64,000 nucleotides of DNA from an uncultured Bacteroides sp. (GTDB lineage: Bacteria > Bacteroidota > Bacteroidia > Bacteroidales > Bacteroidaceae): positions 1-64,000 of the forward strand of contig NZ_CAJULN010000003.1 in the NCBI RefSeq assembly GCF_910586915.1, written 5' to 3'. Below are positions 53,821 to 62,995 of the stretch, one piece after another; within the stretch, counting starts at the first letter, position 1, and every line of letters begins with the position of its first letter. The translations under genes were made by a program, and so were the position numbers. The notes under the pieces are model-generated. The model saw only the letters and a list, made by a program, of their open reading frames with translations. It searched no databases and was not told where the DNA came from.

Positions 53821-54615
53821 TTAATTCACTTCTATAAAACGGGACCAAAAAGGATAATTATCCGCATGACACCAAGCATGACAACCAAAAGGCAACTGTT
53901 GCTTGTTACAATTATAAGCCCATTCTGCCGACACTTCCATTGAAAATTGCAAGGCTTTTGTACAGTCAGGTATTTTCAAACGATATCCTCTCTTCCTTAT
54001 CTCAACAAACAGCAATACATCTTCTGGATAAAACGGCATCTTATCATCAAGCAAACAATCTATCTTATGCTTATAAGCATGAGTTATCTTTATCATTTTA
54101 GATATTCTTCTCAATGAAAATCCACCATTGCCAACCCCATACTTAAAATATTTCCATCTTTTCAATTTAGGACTATCAATAAAACGATAGAACATTCGCT
54201 TTAATAAAACGCTCTTCCTATTAACCATTTTTCTTTCCGGATGTTCTGGAAGCCAGGGAGCACCTATATAATCATAATCCTGCTTTGCCCATTCCAATAA
54301 TTCATCCCGAAAAACATATGCATCCAACTGATAAACAAGCATATATTCATACGAGAGAAATCGTCTATAAAAATCTTCATCCAATACTAATTTGTTATAC
54401 GCTCTGAGACTATTAAAACAATTTTCCGCAAAGCACTCTTCTTTCAGCATCGGATATTCAACCAATAAACGACTAATATCAAGACTAACAGGCTTAACTA
54501 CAATAAGAGAATAATCAGACAATACTTTTACACATTGTCTCAAAGACTTTTCTTCAAATGCTGTCAAAGGAAGCCTATAAATAGGAATTACCACAACTAT
54601 ATCTTCTTTTCTCAT
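53821..54615 (-). CDS. DUF5672 family protein
   Basis: This 264-residue protein carries the DUF5672 pattern: VVVIPIYRLPLTAFEEKSLRQC, YEYMLVYQLDAYVFRDELLEWAKQDYDYIGAPW and GNGGFSLR, then EDVLLF. YQLDAYVF resembles a DxD sugar-nucleotide site and members occur in glycan loci, so a glycosyltransferase role is likely but unproven. It lies 30 bp after a GT4 gene. Confidence 0.85.
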   Translation of the reverse strand: MRKEDIVVVIPIYRLPLTAFEEKSLRQCVKVLSDYSLIVVKPVSLDISRLLVEYPMLKEECFAENCFNSLRAYNKLVLDEDFYRRFLSYEYMLVYQLDAYVFRDELLEWAKQDYDYIGAPWLPEHPERKMVNRKSVLLKRMFYRFIDSPKLKRWKYFKYGVGNGGFSLRRISKMIKITHAYKHKIDCLLDDKMPFYPEDVLLFVEIRKRGYRLKIPDCTKALQFSMEVSAEWAYNCNKQQLPFGCHAWCHADNYPFWSRFIEVN

Positions 54616-54645
54616 ACTTTCACTCTATCATTTCCACTGCAAAAC

Positions 54646-55887
54646 CTACACAGCCTTGATTGCCCGGGTTAATCTTTCCATTACAATAGTCCAATCATAA
54701 TTTTCCCGCACATATTTCACTGCCTTCTTTCCCATCTCCAATCTTAAAGACTCCGACACATCCAGTTTATAAAGATTCGATATAAAATCTTCCTTTCCTT
54801 TATAATACACTGCAGCTCCACCACTCTTATGGCAATGTTCTTTTAAAACAGCACATTTCCCATTCACCAACATTGCTTTTCCCCGACCCATTCCTTCCAA
54901 AAGAATCAAAGACAGACTTTCAAATTTAGAAGGGTTTACCAAAACTTTAGCGTGTTGGATAATGGAATATTTCTCATCATCACTCACAAAACCGGTATAG
55001 ATAATATCAGGATGCCGGACAGGGGAAACGAAGAAACCTCCAACAAGTACAAACTTCAGAGATGAAGAAGGATATTTTTTCCGGTAACTCAAATAATATT
55101 GAATGATATGTTGCAACTTTCCCGCATCAATTCGCCCTACATACAGAAGATACTCATCAGGCAAGTTATATTTTTTCTTCACTACGCCCCAGTCGGCATC
55201 CACCGATTCATCTATACCGACACTGATAATACCGTGAGCCGCCATTCGTTGCCGACTAAAAATACGTTCGGCCAATGTTTGTTCGGTAATCGTATTAAAA
55301 CCGATATAAGATACACGAGTAAAAATATGAGTATAAATAGCTCGAAACGTCGAACTCTCATAATGCATTGTAGGAATCAGAATGGTCTTTTCCGGAACAT
55401 ATAACGATACATAATACGCCAAAGGATACGAAATATTGATAGGAATTATTGCCTTATAATCATGCGAATACTCCCGGACATAAGCTATCAATTTCGGAGA
55501 ATAAAATACATAGCTTTGCATTACCTTCTCTTCCATTTCTTTCATACAAGTCCAAACTGGACATAGATATGACAGAAAGCGCAACATTCCTAACTGATAA
55601 AATAACTTCCTCACTCGGTGTATCCATTTGGATTTCCGAACATAGCAATCGTGCAACTCAGGATGAACAGGCTCAACTTTAAATCGCCTGACTAACACTC
55701 CATCCATCCACTCTTCGCCTGCTGAAAACTCATTATCTCCTTTGGAATAATCCTTCACACAGGTAGTCAACACCTCGACATCATAGTCATTCACCAGTCT
55801 TTCTGCCAGCATCCGGCAATGCTGCTCAGTACCGCCATTGACCTCTTTCCCATATCCAGTGACAACAAAAGCTATTTTATCCTTCAT
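54646..55887 (-). CDS. GT4 family glycosyltransferase
   Basis: This 413-residue GT-B enzyme starts KIAFVVTGYGKEVNGGTEQHCRMLAERL, with the glycine-rich NGGTEQH loop. LLYVGRIDAGKLQHIIQYYL and VNPSKFESLSLILLEGMGRGKAMLVNG give the donor domain and the E-x7-E type motif. It sits 16 bp after the GT2 gene and 30 bp before DUF5672. Confidence 0.9.
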   Translation of the reverse strand: MKDKIAFVVTGYGKEVNGGTEQHCRMLAERLVNDYDVEVLTTCVKDYSKGDNEFSAGEEWMDGVLVRRFKVEPVHPELHDCYVRKSKWIHRVRKLFYQLGMLRFLSYLCPVWTCMKEMEEKVMQSYVFYSPKLIAYVREYSHDYKAIIPINISYPLAYYVSLYVPEKTILIPTMHYESSTFRAIYTHIFTRVSYIGFNTITEQTLAERIFSRQRMAAHGIISVGIDESVDADWGVVKKKYNLPDEYLLYVGRIDAGKLQHIIQYYLSYRKKYPSSSLKFVLVGGFFVSPVRHPDIIYTGFVSDDEKYSIIQHAKVLVNPSKFESLSLILLEGMGRGKAMLVNGKCAVLKEHCHKSGGAAVYYKGKEDFISNLYKLDVSESLRLEMGKKAVKYVRENYDWTIVMERLTRAIKAV

Positions 55888-55903
55888 CTTACAGCCTGTC
55901 TCT

Positions 55904-56695
55904 CTACTTGTCTTTTACAATCCCATTCTCACACCAAACAGTTTTATTCTCAATCACCCGATGCAACACCTGTTCATGATACTCCAAGTTCTCTCTTGAT
56001 GCAAACTTATGATAAAGATGGAACTGTACTCCTCCCATCTTCAGTTGTTTTTTCTGCACACCGGCATGAATCAACCGATAAGAGATTTCAACATCTTCCT
56101 GCCCCCACATTTCCAATGTCTCGTTATATCCGTTTACCCGCATCAAGTCGTTCTTCCAGAAAGCCATATTACATCCTCTTATACTCAACATACTATGTTT
56201 CGCATATCTGTTTGCCAAATAATGACGAAGGATATGGGAACGAAAGCCATTCAGCATAAATCTATAATCTTGTTTGAGCGTGGCAGGGTGACTTTCCAAC
56301 CCACGCAGAAGACGAGCAGTGTACATTCTCCCCAGTAGCACGCGGCTACCACACACAAAATAACCTTTTTCCGCCAACTCCAAATGGTCGGAAATAAAAT
56401 TCTTATCCAAGATGATGTCACCGTCAATCTGGATAATATAGTCTCCTTTAGCCTGTGCAATAGAACGGTTACGAATGGCGGAAAGGCGAAATCCCTTATC
56501 TTCGTGCCACACGTGAACAATAGAAATATCGGTTTTCGCCCGCATCTCCTCTATCAATTGTCTTGTATCGTCACGAGAACCATCGTCCGCAATCAGAATC
56601 TCAGCAGGCTTTACCGTTTGTGAAAATACACTATAAAGACAAAGAGACAACGCTTCTTTCCAATTATATGTAGATATCAATAACGAGACTAACAT
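55904..56695 (-). CDS. GT2/GT7C glycosyltransferase
   Basis: This enzyme of about 263 residues has the GT-A block LLISTYNWKEALSLCLYSV, ADDGSRDDTRQLIEE and IQIDGDIILD (DxD). A galactosyltransferase-type C-terminal motif RGCNMAFWKNDLMRVNGYNETLEMWGQEDVE (GCNMAF and WGQED) follows. The start was set at the ATG at 56695. A frame-consistent TTG at 56722 adds NLNLNLN-like residues encoded by a short AAT repeat and is less likely. Confidence 0.88.
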   Translation of the reverse strand: MLVSLLISTYNWKEALSLCLYSVFSQTVKPAEILIADDGSRDDTRQLIEEMRAKTDISIVHVWHEDKGFRLSAIRNRSIAQAKGDYIIQIDGDIILDKNFISDHLELAEKGYFVCGSRVLLGRMYTARLLRGLESHPATLKQDYRFMLNGFRSHILRHYLANRYAKHSMLSIRGCNMAFWKNDLMRVNGYNETLEMWGQEDVEISYRLIHAGVQKKQLKMGGVQFHLYHKFASRENLEYHEQVLHRVIENKTVWCENGIVKDK

Positions 56696-56722
56696 TTCAT
56701 TAAGATTTAAATTCAAATTCAA

Positions 56723-57217
56723 TTATTTCCTTTCATCTTCCGGCCAGTTGTAGTCCAACTCTGCCTCACGCTGCAATGCAGCAGCAATAATCTCATTGGT
56801 GCTTTCTATAATTTTTTTCTTGATACTTGTTGTACTAACGCCCGGAGTATAAGGAAAATAAATCACTTTCTTTCCCGGCTGCTGTTTCATCCACTCCAAT
56901 CCTTCCAGATATTTGTTTTCCCAATCATCTCCTATCGTCACAATATCAATTTCTTCTCTTTCCAACTGCGCTATTTCTGTCAGTTTCACCTGCTTCACAA
57001 CTTTTGTCACACATTTGATAGAAGACACAATCCGCAACCGTTGTTCGAAAGGAATAACCGGAGGCATTCCTTTATAATGCTGTATCAATTCGTCAGTACT
57101 CACTCCCACAATAAGTTCATCGCCCAATGCAGCCGATCTCTCCAGTATATTGAGATGTCCGATATGGAACAAATCAAAACTACCCGACGTAAATACCCTA
57201 ACCTTTTTTTCTTTCAT
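56723..57217 (-). CDS. TagD-like cytidylyltransferase
   Basis: This 164-residue nucleotidyltransferase has SGSFDLFHIGHLNILERSAALG, with the HIGH motif, and GVSTDELIQHYKG. RLRIVSSIKCVTKVV and IGDDWENKY complete the glycerol-3-phosphate cytidylyltransferase pattern. The C-terminal PYTPGVSTTSIKKKI supplies the RTxGISTT-type motif. The likely product is CDP-glycerol or a related CDP-alcohol. With the TagB/F-like gene at 58287 it points to a phospho-alcohol on the glycan. Confidence 0.87.
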   Translation of the reverse strand: MKEKKVRVFTSGSFDLFHIGHLNILERSAALGDELIVGVSTDELIQHYKGMPPVIPFEQRLRIVSSIKCVTKVVKQVKLTEIAQLEREEIDIVTIGDDWENKYLEGLEWMKQQPGKKVIYFPYTPGVSTTSIKKKIIESTNEIIAAALQREAELDYNWPEDERK

Positions 57218-57232
57218 ATCCTTATCCTTAGA

Positions 57233-58270
57233 TTAACGGTTTTCTATCTCTTTGATGCGTTTAGCCAAATCGTCCAAATCTTCACGCGTTTGTACTCCTA
57301 AATGAGATACTCGAAAATAATTCGGAGTTCCCCCAGGCATAATAAAAATATCATTCTTTAAAAGTTCTTTGAAAAGAATTTCTCCATTTCTCCGTACAAA
57401 AAAACCTGTGATACAATTTGAAGGTACCTCTGCCGGAATCTCCCAACCATTCTTTCTGCACAAGTTACGGAAATAGATAGCTTTCTCACGAACGGAGGCT
57501 ATAATATGCTGTACTCCTATTGCCATATCTGCCTGTAAACGTGCGTGAAGTTGAAGAAATAAGGTAGTAGCCGGACTGTAAGGTGTTTGTCCACGCTCCA
57601 AGTTCTTCAGGTTCTCCTTGAAATCAAAGTAATAGGATTTATTGGCAAACTGTCTTTGGAGAATTCTTGGAGAAAGGAACAGGAAAGACAATCCTGGAGC
57701 AATATTCAACCCTTTTTGGCTACTTGTGATGCAGATGTCAATTCCTAAAGACTGCATATCCAATTCGTCCGAAAGAAACGAACTGATAGCATCCACTACC
57801 AAAGAAACATTGTATTTCTTACAAATAGCGGAAATCTTTTCCATGTTATAGAGTTGTCCGGTGGAAGTCTCATGATGCTGGCACAAAAAGACATCGGGTT
57901 GGGCAGTACGCACGCTTTCCTCCAGTTGTGCATAATCAATGTCACGAGCAAACGGAACCTCAAAAACCTCATTCGGGCAATTATAATAGTCGCAAAGGTT
58001 TTTCCAACGATAACCAAAAGAACCGCCTGCTATGATAAAAGTTTTCCGACAGGTAGAAACATAATTGGTCACAACAGCATCCATCGCCGCCGTACCCGAT
58101 GCCGTATAAAAGATAACACGTCCATTCGGACAGTTTATCAGTTGCAACAGCATCCGTTCCGAATCTTTAACAAGCATCGAAAACTGCTCTGTACGCATAT
58201 AAGGAAAAGGTCTGCCTCCAATCTGAAGAATCGAATCTTCAATATTTCCCGGAAAAACATATGACTTCAT
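57233..58270 (-). CDS. class V aminotransferase
   Basis: This 345-residue PLP enzyme resembles 2-aminoethylphosphonate-pyruvate and alanine-glyoxylate transaminases. YTASGTAAMDAVVTN is the small-domain signature. VVDAISSFLSDELDMQSLGIDICITSSQKGLNIAPG holds the PLP Asp and, in SSQKG, the PLP Lys. It lies between the TagD-like and TagB/F-like genes, 15-16 bp from each. The window has no PEP mutase, so a phosphonate pathway is not shown. A nucleotide-linked amino-alcohol precursor is an alternative. Confidence 0.82.
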   Translation of the reverse strand: MKSYVFPGNIEDSILQIGGRPFPYMRTEQFSMLVKDSERMLLQLINCPNGRVIFYTASGTAAMDAVVTNYVSTCRKTFIIAGGSFGYRWKNLCDYYNCPNEVFEVPFARDIDYAQLEESVRTAQPDVFLCQHHETSTGQLYNMEKISAICKKYNVSLVVDAISSFLSDELDMQSLGIDICITSSQKGLNIAPGLSFLFLSPRILQRQFANKSYYFDFKENLKNLERGQTPYSPATTLFLQLHARLQADMAIGVQHIIASVREKAIYFRNLCRKNGWEIPAEVPSNCITGFFVRRNGEILFKELLKNDIFIMPGGTPNYFRVSHLGVQTREDLDDLAKRIKEIENR

Positions 58271-58286
58271 AGACTACTTAATTAAT

Positions 58287-59345
58287 TTATTCAATACCTT
58301 TCTTTATCCTACCAAACCTTTTAATACTGGTGTATCTTCTCCACAAGTTCAACTTTCTTTTCTTGGGCACACCATGCCGACAGATATAATCAGCAGCAGC
58401 ATCCAACATTCGCCTACAAACTTGCCCATCCAAATGAGGATCGTAGTTGTCTACAATCCAACGTCTCCGCTCTATATCCTTTTCATCGTACAAGGCAGCA
58501 TCAAACGCCTCAGGCAACTGGTCGCTCTCCATGATATTTGTCCAATAAATATCTTTGGCAATGGTACGATAAGTGATAACCGGACGCCCCAACAGCAAAA
58601 ATTCATACACCGTAGAAGAGGTGTCACTTATCATCACATCAGACATCAACTGATATTTGGTGACATTAAAATCATCAATCCACACGATATGCTCTTCTTG
58701 TTCTGCCAACTGCCGATATTCGTCTATCCACTCCTGTTTGGTCAACGGGTGAAATTTCAATAGCAGGACAATATCCTTTATTTTTACTAAATGCAACAAT
58801 GCTTCTTTTAATGCAGGAAGTGATGTTAAAGATGGTGAAAAAGTAGGTGCATACAAGACTATTTGTGTCTTACCATGCGCTTTTAACAATTGCTCGCGCT
58901 CCCTATCGAAATCATGCCAATGGGACTTAATCCAATCCTGTTTCGGCCATCCGGTTTCAACTACTTCAAAATCACCATATTTAACAGATAATTCTTTAAA
59001 TTTTTTGGTAAAAAACGGTCCTTGTGTGAAATAGGTATCAAAATATCGGCGAATAACCCAATGGTCTTTTTTCTCAGCAGCGTAGCCATGAAAAACCTGT
59101 ATCTTCACTCCAGGCAAGTAATAAGGCACAATATTGCCGGGAACAAATATCGCTTCAGGAGAGAAGTCATATACTGCTTGTATAGAACCGGTGTAATTTA
59201 CCTCCTCCTGCAATGAGAACACAGGAATCTTCGGCAAATGAATATACCATAATATCTGGTTTTCCGCCGTCTTTATTGCTTCTTGATAAATCGGATATAA
59301 TATATCAATAGCATATTTATTTTCACAAAATAATACAATACGCAT
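58287..59345 (-). CDS. CDP-glycerol glycerophosphotransferase-like (TagB/TagF family)
   Basis: This 352-residue protein matches PF04464. Blocks are FHGYAAEKKDHWVIRRYFDTYFTQGPFF, IVLYAPTFSPSLTSLP and MISDTSSTVYEFLLLGRPVITYR, with the HG and SDxSS motifs. In Gram-positives the family adds glycerol phosphate to linkage units. In Bacteroides the acceptor would be a surface glycan or LOS core. It is shorter than TagF because the N-terminal membrane-associated domain is missing. Confidence 0.86.
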   Translation of the reverse strand: MRIVLFCENKYAIDILYPIYQEAIKTAENQILWYIHLPKIPVFSLQEEVNYTGSIQAVYDFSPEAIFVPGNIVPYYLPGVKIQVFHGYAAEKKDHWVIRRYFDTYFTQGPFFTKKFKELSVKYGDFEVVETGWPKQDWIKSHWHDFDREREQLLKAHGKTQIVLYAPTFSPSLTSLPALKEALLHLVKIKDIVLLLKFHPLTKQEWIDEYRQLAEQEEHIVWIDDFNVTKYQLMSDVMISDTSSTVYEFLLLGRPVITYRTIAKDIYWTNIMESDQLPEAFDAALYDEKDIERRRWIVDNYDPHLDGQVCRRMLDAAADYICRHGVPKKRKLNLWRRYTSIKRFGRIKKGIE

Positions 59346-59349
59346 ATTC

Positions 59350-60093
59350 CTATAATTCTAAATTATATTTAACCGTATGTTTCTTTGCAAAATAAGTCCA
59401 GAACTTCTTCCGATAAGATAATACACGCTCCACGCAATAGGACTCATCGGCCTGACGAACCCGTGCATATTCTTTTGCCAGCAACTCGAAGAAAGCCTTT
59501 TGTCCCCATAAACGTGCAAAATTCGCACATCCCATCTCCACACTTATCTTTCCAAATCCCATTCTGTTAATATCAACCAACATAAAATGGTATTCACCAT
59601 TAATCTTATCAAATAAAATATTACCTGGAGAATAATCGCGGTGTATGATACCAGCCTGATGTAGTTCGGCTGTATAGCGTGCAAAAGCTACAACCACATC
59701 TTTGCAACTCTCTACATCTGCATTGCCAAACTCATAAAAATTCCGCTGATAAGGAGACTGTTCACTAACAAAATAAGAATAATTTATCAGTCCGTATTTC
59801 TTTTGCTCTATATATGCAATAGGTACTGGTGTCTCAAAACCTTTTTGAAGCAACATTTGAGGATATTCAAAAGCACGTCTCCCCTTAGGTATACGAACAA
59901 ACGAATAAATGACCCGATTTATAAAAGCCGGAATTCCATAACGTTTCACATTTATTTCCATTCCGTTCACTTCCATCACTTTGATAAGATTTCTTCCGGA
60001 ATAAATAATCCGTCCCTCCTTGTCAAAAGAACTTGGAATATGTTCTACAAATCTACGCAAATGCTCATATGTAGGATTTACTACTATTTTCAT
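59350..60093 (-). CDS. lipopolysaccharide kinase (WaaP/KdkA-like)
   Basis: This 247-residue kinase-fold protein has IIHRDYSPGNILFD, the catalytic-loop HRD plus Asn, and MLVDINRMGFGKI, with Asp in place of the DFG Asp. The N-terminal part begins VVNPTYEHLRRFVEHI. The family phosphorylates Kdo or heptose in the inner core. It lies four bases after the TagB/F-like gene. The product is cytoplasmic and this gene is a main reason for calling the cluster an LOS locus. Confidence 0.85.
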   Translation of the reverse strand: MKIVVNPTYEHLRRFVEHIPSSFDKEGRIIYSGRNLIKVMEVNGMEINVKRYGIPAFINRVIYSFVRIPKGRRAFEYPQMLLQKGFETPVPIAYIEQKKYGLINYSYFVSEQSPYQRNFYEFGNADVESCKDVVVAFARYTAELHQAGIIHRDYSPGNILFDKINGEYHFMLVDINRMGFGKISVEMGCANFARLWGQKAFFELLAKEYARVRQADESYCVERVLSYRKKFWTYFAKKHTVKYNLEL

Positions 60094-60160
60094 ACTTCAC
60101 TTTATAAATAGTACACGCCGTGCAAATGTAACATAATTTTTCCACCGCCACAACCATATC

Positions 60161-61192
60161 TCAATCAATAATCCCTTCAATCTTCGCAATCACCTGCTCA
60201 GGCTTTATCTCCCTCAAACAAGCATAATCGCCCCGCCAGCAAGGTTTCTGCCCATACACCGAGCAGGGACGGCAAGACAAATCAAGTTGCACAGTATTAA
60301 CCGGTAACTGTTTCCACCCCATAAACCCTGCATAGGGATGGGTAGCCCCCCATATGGATACTACCGGAATATTCACCAACGAGGCCAGATGCATATTGGC
60401 AGAATCCATCGAAAGCATCACGTCAAGGTGGCTCATCAGATTCAACTCCGTACGCATATCCAATTTTCCTATCATGGAAACGACCGAAGGATATTTGGCA
60501 GTCCATGCATCAAAGACCTCCTGCTCTTTCCGCCCGCCACCGAAAAGGAACACCTTCACCGACGGATTGGCGGCAAAATGTGCAATCACCTGTTCCTGCA
60601 AATCCAACGGGTAAATCTTTCCCTCGTGTTTGGCAAAGGGGGCAACGCCAATCCATTTGCAATCGCCCTTACGCCCAACCATCGGTTCTATCTCGGCAAA
60701 GTCACCCCTTCCCTCTCCGTAAACGGAAGAGAAGTTGAGCAGTACCGGAAAGCCAAGTTTCTCAAGCACATCAGCATAACGACGGAAAGAACTCTTCTGG
60801 TTCTCCATCACCTTGTCGTGCCGACGAACCAGTTTTTTTTTGCCCACACGCCCTTTGCAGATAGATGCTACCGGAATACCAGCAAGCCGGAAGCGCAGAC
60901 ACAGATACCTTAAACGGAGCACCTGATGCAAGTCCGCCACATAGTCAAAATGCATCGCCTTCAATTCCAAATAAAGACGGTTCAGTCCCCACAAGCCTTT
61001 ATGTTTACCCGTCAAATCAGCCCCAATAAAGTTAACATTATCAGGAAGTTCCTGAAAGAGAGGTTGCCATACGGTACGACTCAGCACGGTTATCTCATGT
61101 TGAGGATACTGTACGGCAAGCGAATGTATGACCGGTATTGTCATAGCCACATCGCCAAGAGCCGAAAATCGGATAATTAGAATACGCGCCAT
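60161..61192 (-). CDS. GT9 heptosyltransferase-type enzyme
   Basis: This 343-residue GT-B protein is of the lipopolysaccharide heptosyltransferase family. ILIIRFSALGDVAMTIPVIHSLAVQYP is the family start. WIGVAPFAKHEGKIYPL, LMSHLDVMLSMDSANMHLASLVNIPVVSIWGATHPYAGF and CRPCSVYGQKPCWRGDYACLREI follow. Length is normal. It lies 67 bp upstream of the WaaP-like gene and four bases after DUF4254, at the core-proximal end of the cluster. Confidence 0.92.
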   Translation of the reverse strand: MARILIIRFSALGDVAMTIPVIHSLAVQYPQHEITVLSRTVWQPLFQELPDNVNFIGADLTGKHKGLWGLNRLYLELKAMHFDYVADLHQVLRLRYLCLRFRLAGIPVASICKGRVGKKKLVRRHDKVMENQKSSFRRYADVLEKLGFPVLLNFSSVYGEGRGDFAEIEPMVGRKGDCKWIGVAPFAKHEGKIYPLDLQEQVIAHFAANPSVKVFLFGGGRKEQEVFDAWTAKYPSVVSMIGKLDMRTELNLMSHLDVMLSMDSANMHLASLVNIPVVSIWGATHPYAGFMGWKQLPVNTVQLDLSCRPCSVYGQKPCWRGDYACLREIKPEQVIAKIEGIID

Positions 61193-61195
61193 TCG

Positions 61196-61801
61196 TTATT
61201 TCTTTGCATAAAGCACCGGATTGAGCGCCGGGTCGTTATACATCTTCATCTGTTTATACACCTTCATATATTTTCTTCCGGATTCAATATCGGCAAGCAA
61301 CTGGTCGATAGCAGCGGAAAGGTCTTTTTTCTGTTCCAGCAAGACGTTCAGTTTGGCTTGACACTGCGTGCGGTGCTCTTCGGTAGTATCCGTACGCTTC
61401 ACCTCCTGCTGCATATGATAAATTTTCAAAGCAAGGATAGAAAGACGGTCTACCGCCCATGCAGGGCTTTCCGTATTGATAGAAGCGTCGGCAAGCGGCG
61501 TCACATCTTTGTATTTATCGAGGAAGTAGCTGTCAATCAGTTCCACCAGGTCGGTACGGTCTTGGTTGGATTTGTCAATTCTTCTTTTCAAAGCCAATGC
61601 TTCCGCAGGATCAATCTGAGGGTCACGGATAATATCTTCAAAATGCCATTGCACAGCATCAATCCAATTCTTCAGGTACAAATAATACTCTATCGACTTC
61701 AACTCGTAAGGATTGTTCATCGATGCGTCTACACTATCTGTTATGTGGTAATCATTGGTTGATTTCCAGAAAATCTCGTTGCAAAGGTTACTAAATGTCA
61801 T
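61196..61801 (-). CDS. DUF4254 family protein
   Basis: This 201-residue, mainly helical cytoplasmic protein starts MTFSNLCNEIFWKSTNDYHITDSVDASMNNPY, which fits DUF4254. DKSNQDRTDLVELIDSYF and AWAVDRLSILALKIYHM are conserved-looking blocks. The family is found next to GT9 genes in Bacteroides LOS loci. Its role is unknown. It is the first gene of the minus-strand cluster. Confidence 0.85.
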   Translation of the reverse strand: MTFSNLCNEIFWKSTNDYHITDSVDASMNNPYELKSIEYYLYLKNWIDAVQWHFEDIIRDPQIDPAEALALKRRIDKSNQDRTDLVELIDSYFLDKYKDVTPLADASINTESPAWAVDRLSILALKIYHMQQEVKRTDTTEEHRTQCQAKLNVLLEQKKDLSAAIDQLLADIESGRKYMKVYKQMKMYNDPALNPVLYAKK

Positions 61802-61918
61802 AATCTTAACTAACTAATAGGTATATAATAGGACAAATCTATGTAATATTTTTCAGACAAGCAACCGTTTCTTACTTTTTTATTCATTACTTTTGTAGAT
61901 ACTTAAGATGAATTGTAT

Positions 61919-62968
61919 ATGAAAATCATTATAGACGACAAGATTCCCTATATAAAAGAGGCAGCCCGGGAAATAGCCGATGAAGTAATCTATGTACCGG
62001 GAAAAGATTTCACGCCGCAACTGGTACGGGATGCAGACGCACTGATTGTCCGCACCCGCACGCATTGCAACCGGGAACTATTAGAGGGAAGTCAAGTGAA
62101 GTTTATAGCGACAGCAACCATCGGTTTCGACCACATCGATACAGATTATTGCAAACAGGCCGGTATAAAATGGACAAATGCTCCAGGGTGCAATTCGGCT
62201 TCTGTAGCCCAATACATACAATCATCACTTCTTGTTTGGAAGGCGGCCAGAAACAAAAAACCGGATGAGTTGACAATAGGAATCATCGGAGTGGGCAACG
62301 TAGGAAAGAAAGTGGCCAAAATCGCACAAGATTTAGGTATGCACATTTTGCTGAACGACCCGCCACGGGAAGAAAAAGAAGGAAACCATTCTTTCACCTC
62401 TTTACATAAGATAGCAGAAGAGTGCGACATCATCACCTTCCACGTTCCTTTATATAAGGAAGGAAAGTACAAGACCTTCCACTTAGCAGACGAAAACTTC
62501 TTTTATTCGCTAAAGCGGCAACCTCTCATCATCAACACCTCCCGGGGAGAAGTCATCGAGACGAATGCCCTGTCGGATGCTTTGGACAGACAAGCGGTTT
62601 CAGATGCCATCATTGATGTATGGGAACATGAACCGGAAATTGACCGCCAACTATTGGAAAAAGTTATTATCGGTACTCCACACATAGCAGGCTATTCTGC
62701 CGACGGAAAGGCAAACGCAACACGTATGTCATTGGATGCACTCTGCCAATTCTTTCAGATAACCAGAAAATATGAAATCAAAACTCCGACCCCCGCTTCT
62801 CCCGTCATCTATGCAAAAAGCCGGGAAGAGGCTATCCTCCAAATATACAACCCCACCGAAGACAGCAACCGGTTAAAAGACCGACCGGAACGATTCGAAA
62901 CTTTACGCGGAGATTATCCGTTAAGAAGAGAGGAGAAAGCATATACCATTAAATATAAGGAAGAATAG
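61919..62968 (+). CDS. pdxB: erythronate-4-phosphate dehydrogenase
   Basis: This 349-residue NAD enzyme acts in the pyridoxal phosphate pathway. MKIIIDDKIPYIKEAA is the PdxB N-terminus. TATIGFDHID, GIIGVGNVGKKVAKIAQDLG (NAD motif), NTSRGEVIETNAL, DVWEHEPE and GTPHIAGYSADGKANAT follow, with the catalytic Arg, Glu and His. The C-terminal dimerisation domain is shorter than in E. coli. The ATG at 61919 was chosen over TTG at 61913. It converges with purN. Confidence 0.94.
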   Translation: MKIIIDDKIPYIKEAAREIADEVIYVPGKDFTPQLVRDADALIVRTRTHCNRELLEGSQVKFIATATIGFDHIDTDYCKQAGIKWTNAPGCNSASVAQYIQSSLLVWKAARNKKPDELTIGIIGVGNVGKKVAKIAQDLGMHILLNDPPREEKEGNHSFTSLHKIAEECDIITFHVPLYKEGKYKTFHLADENFFYSLKRQPLIINTSRGEVIETNALSDALDRQAVSDAIIDVWEHEPEIDRQLLEKVIIGTPHIAGYSADGKANATRMSLDALCQFFQITRKYEIKTPTPASPVIYAKSREEAILQIYNPTEDSNRLKDRPERFETLRGDYPLRREEKAYTIKYKEE

Positions 62969-62990
62969 CTTGGTTACTATGCTTCCTTAT
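62955..62990. terminator. bidirectional terminator between pdxB and purN
   Basis: ATAAGGAAG (62955-62963) pairs with CTTCCTTAT (62982-62990), with an inner ATAG/CTAT extension. The stem overlaps the pdxB stop codon, and TTTCATT follows on the plus strand. On the minus strand the flank is also T rich. Confidence 0.7.
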
Positions 62991-62995
62991 TTTCA

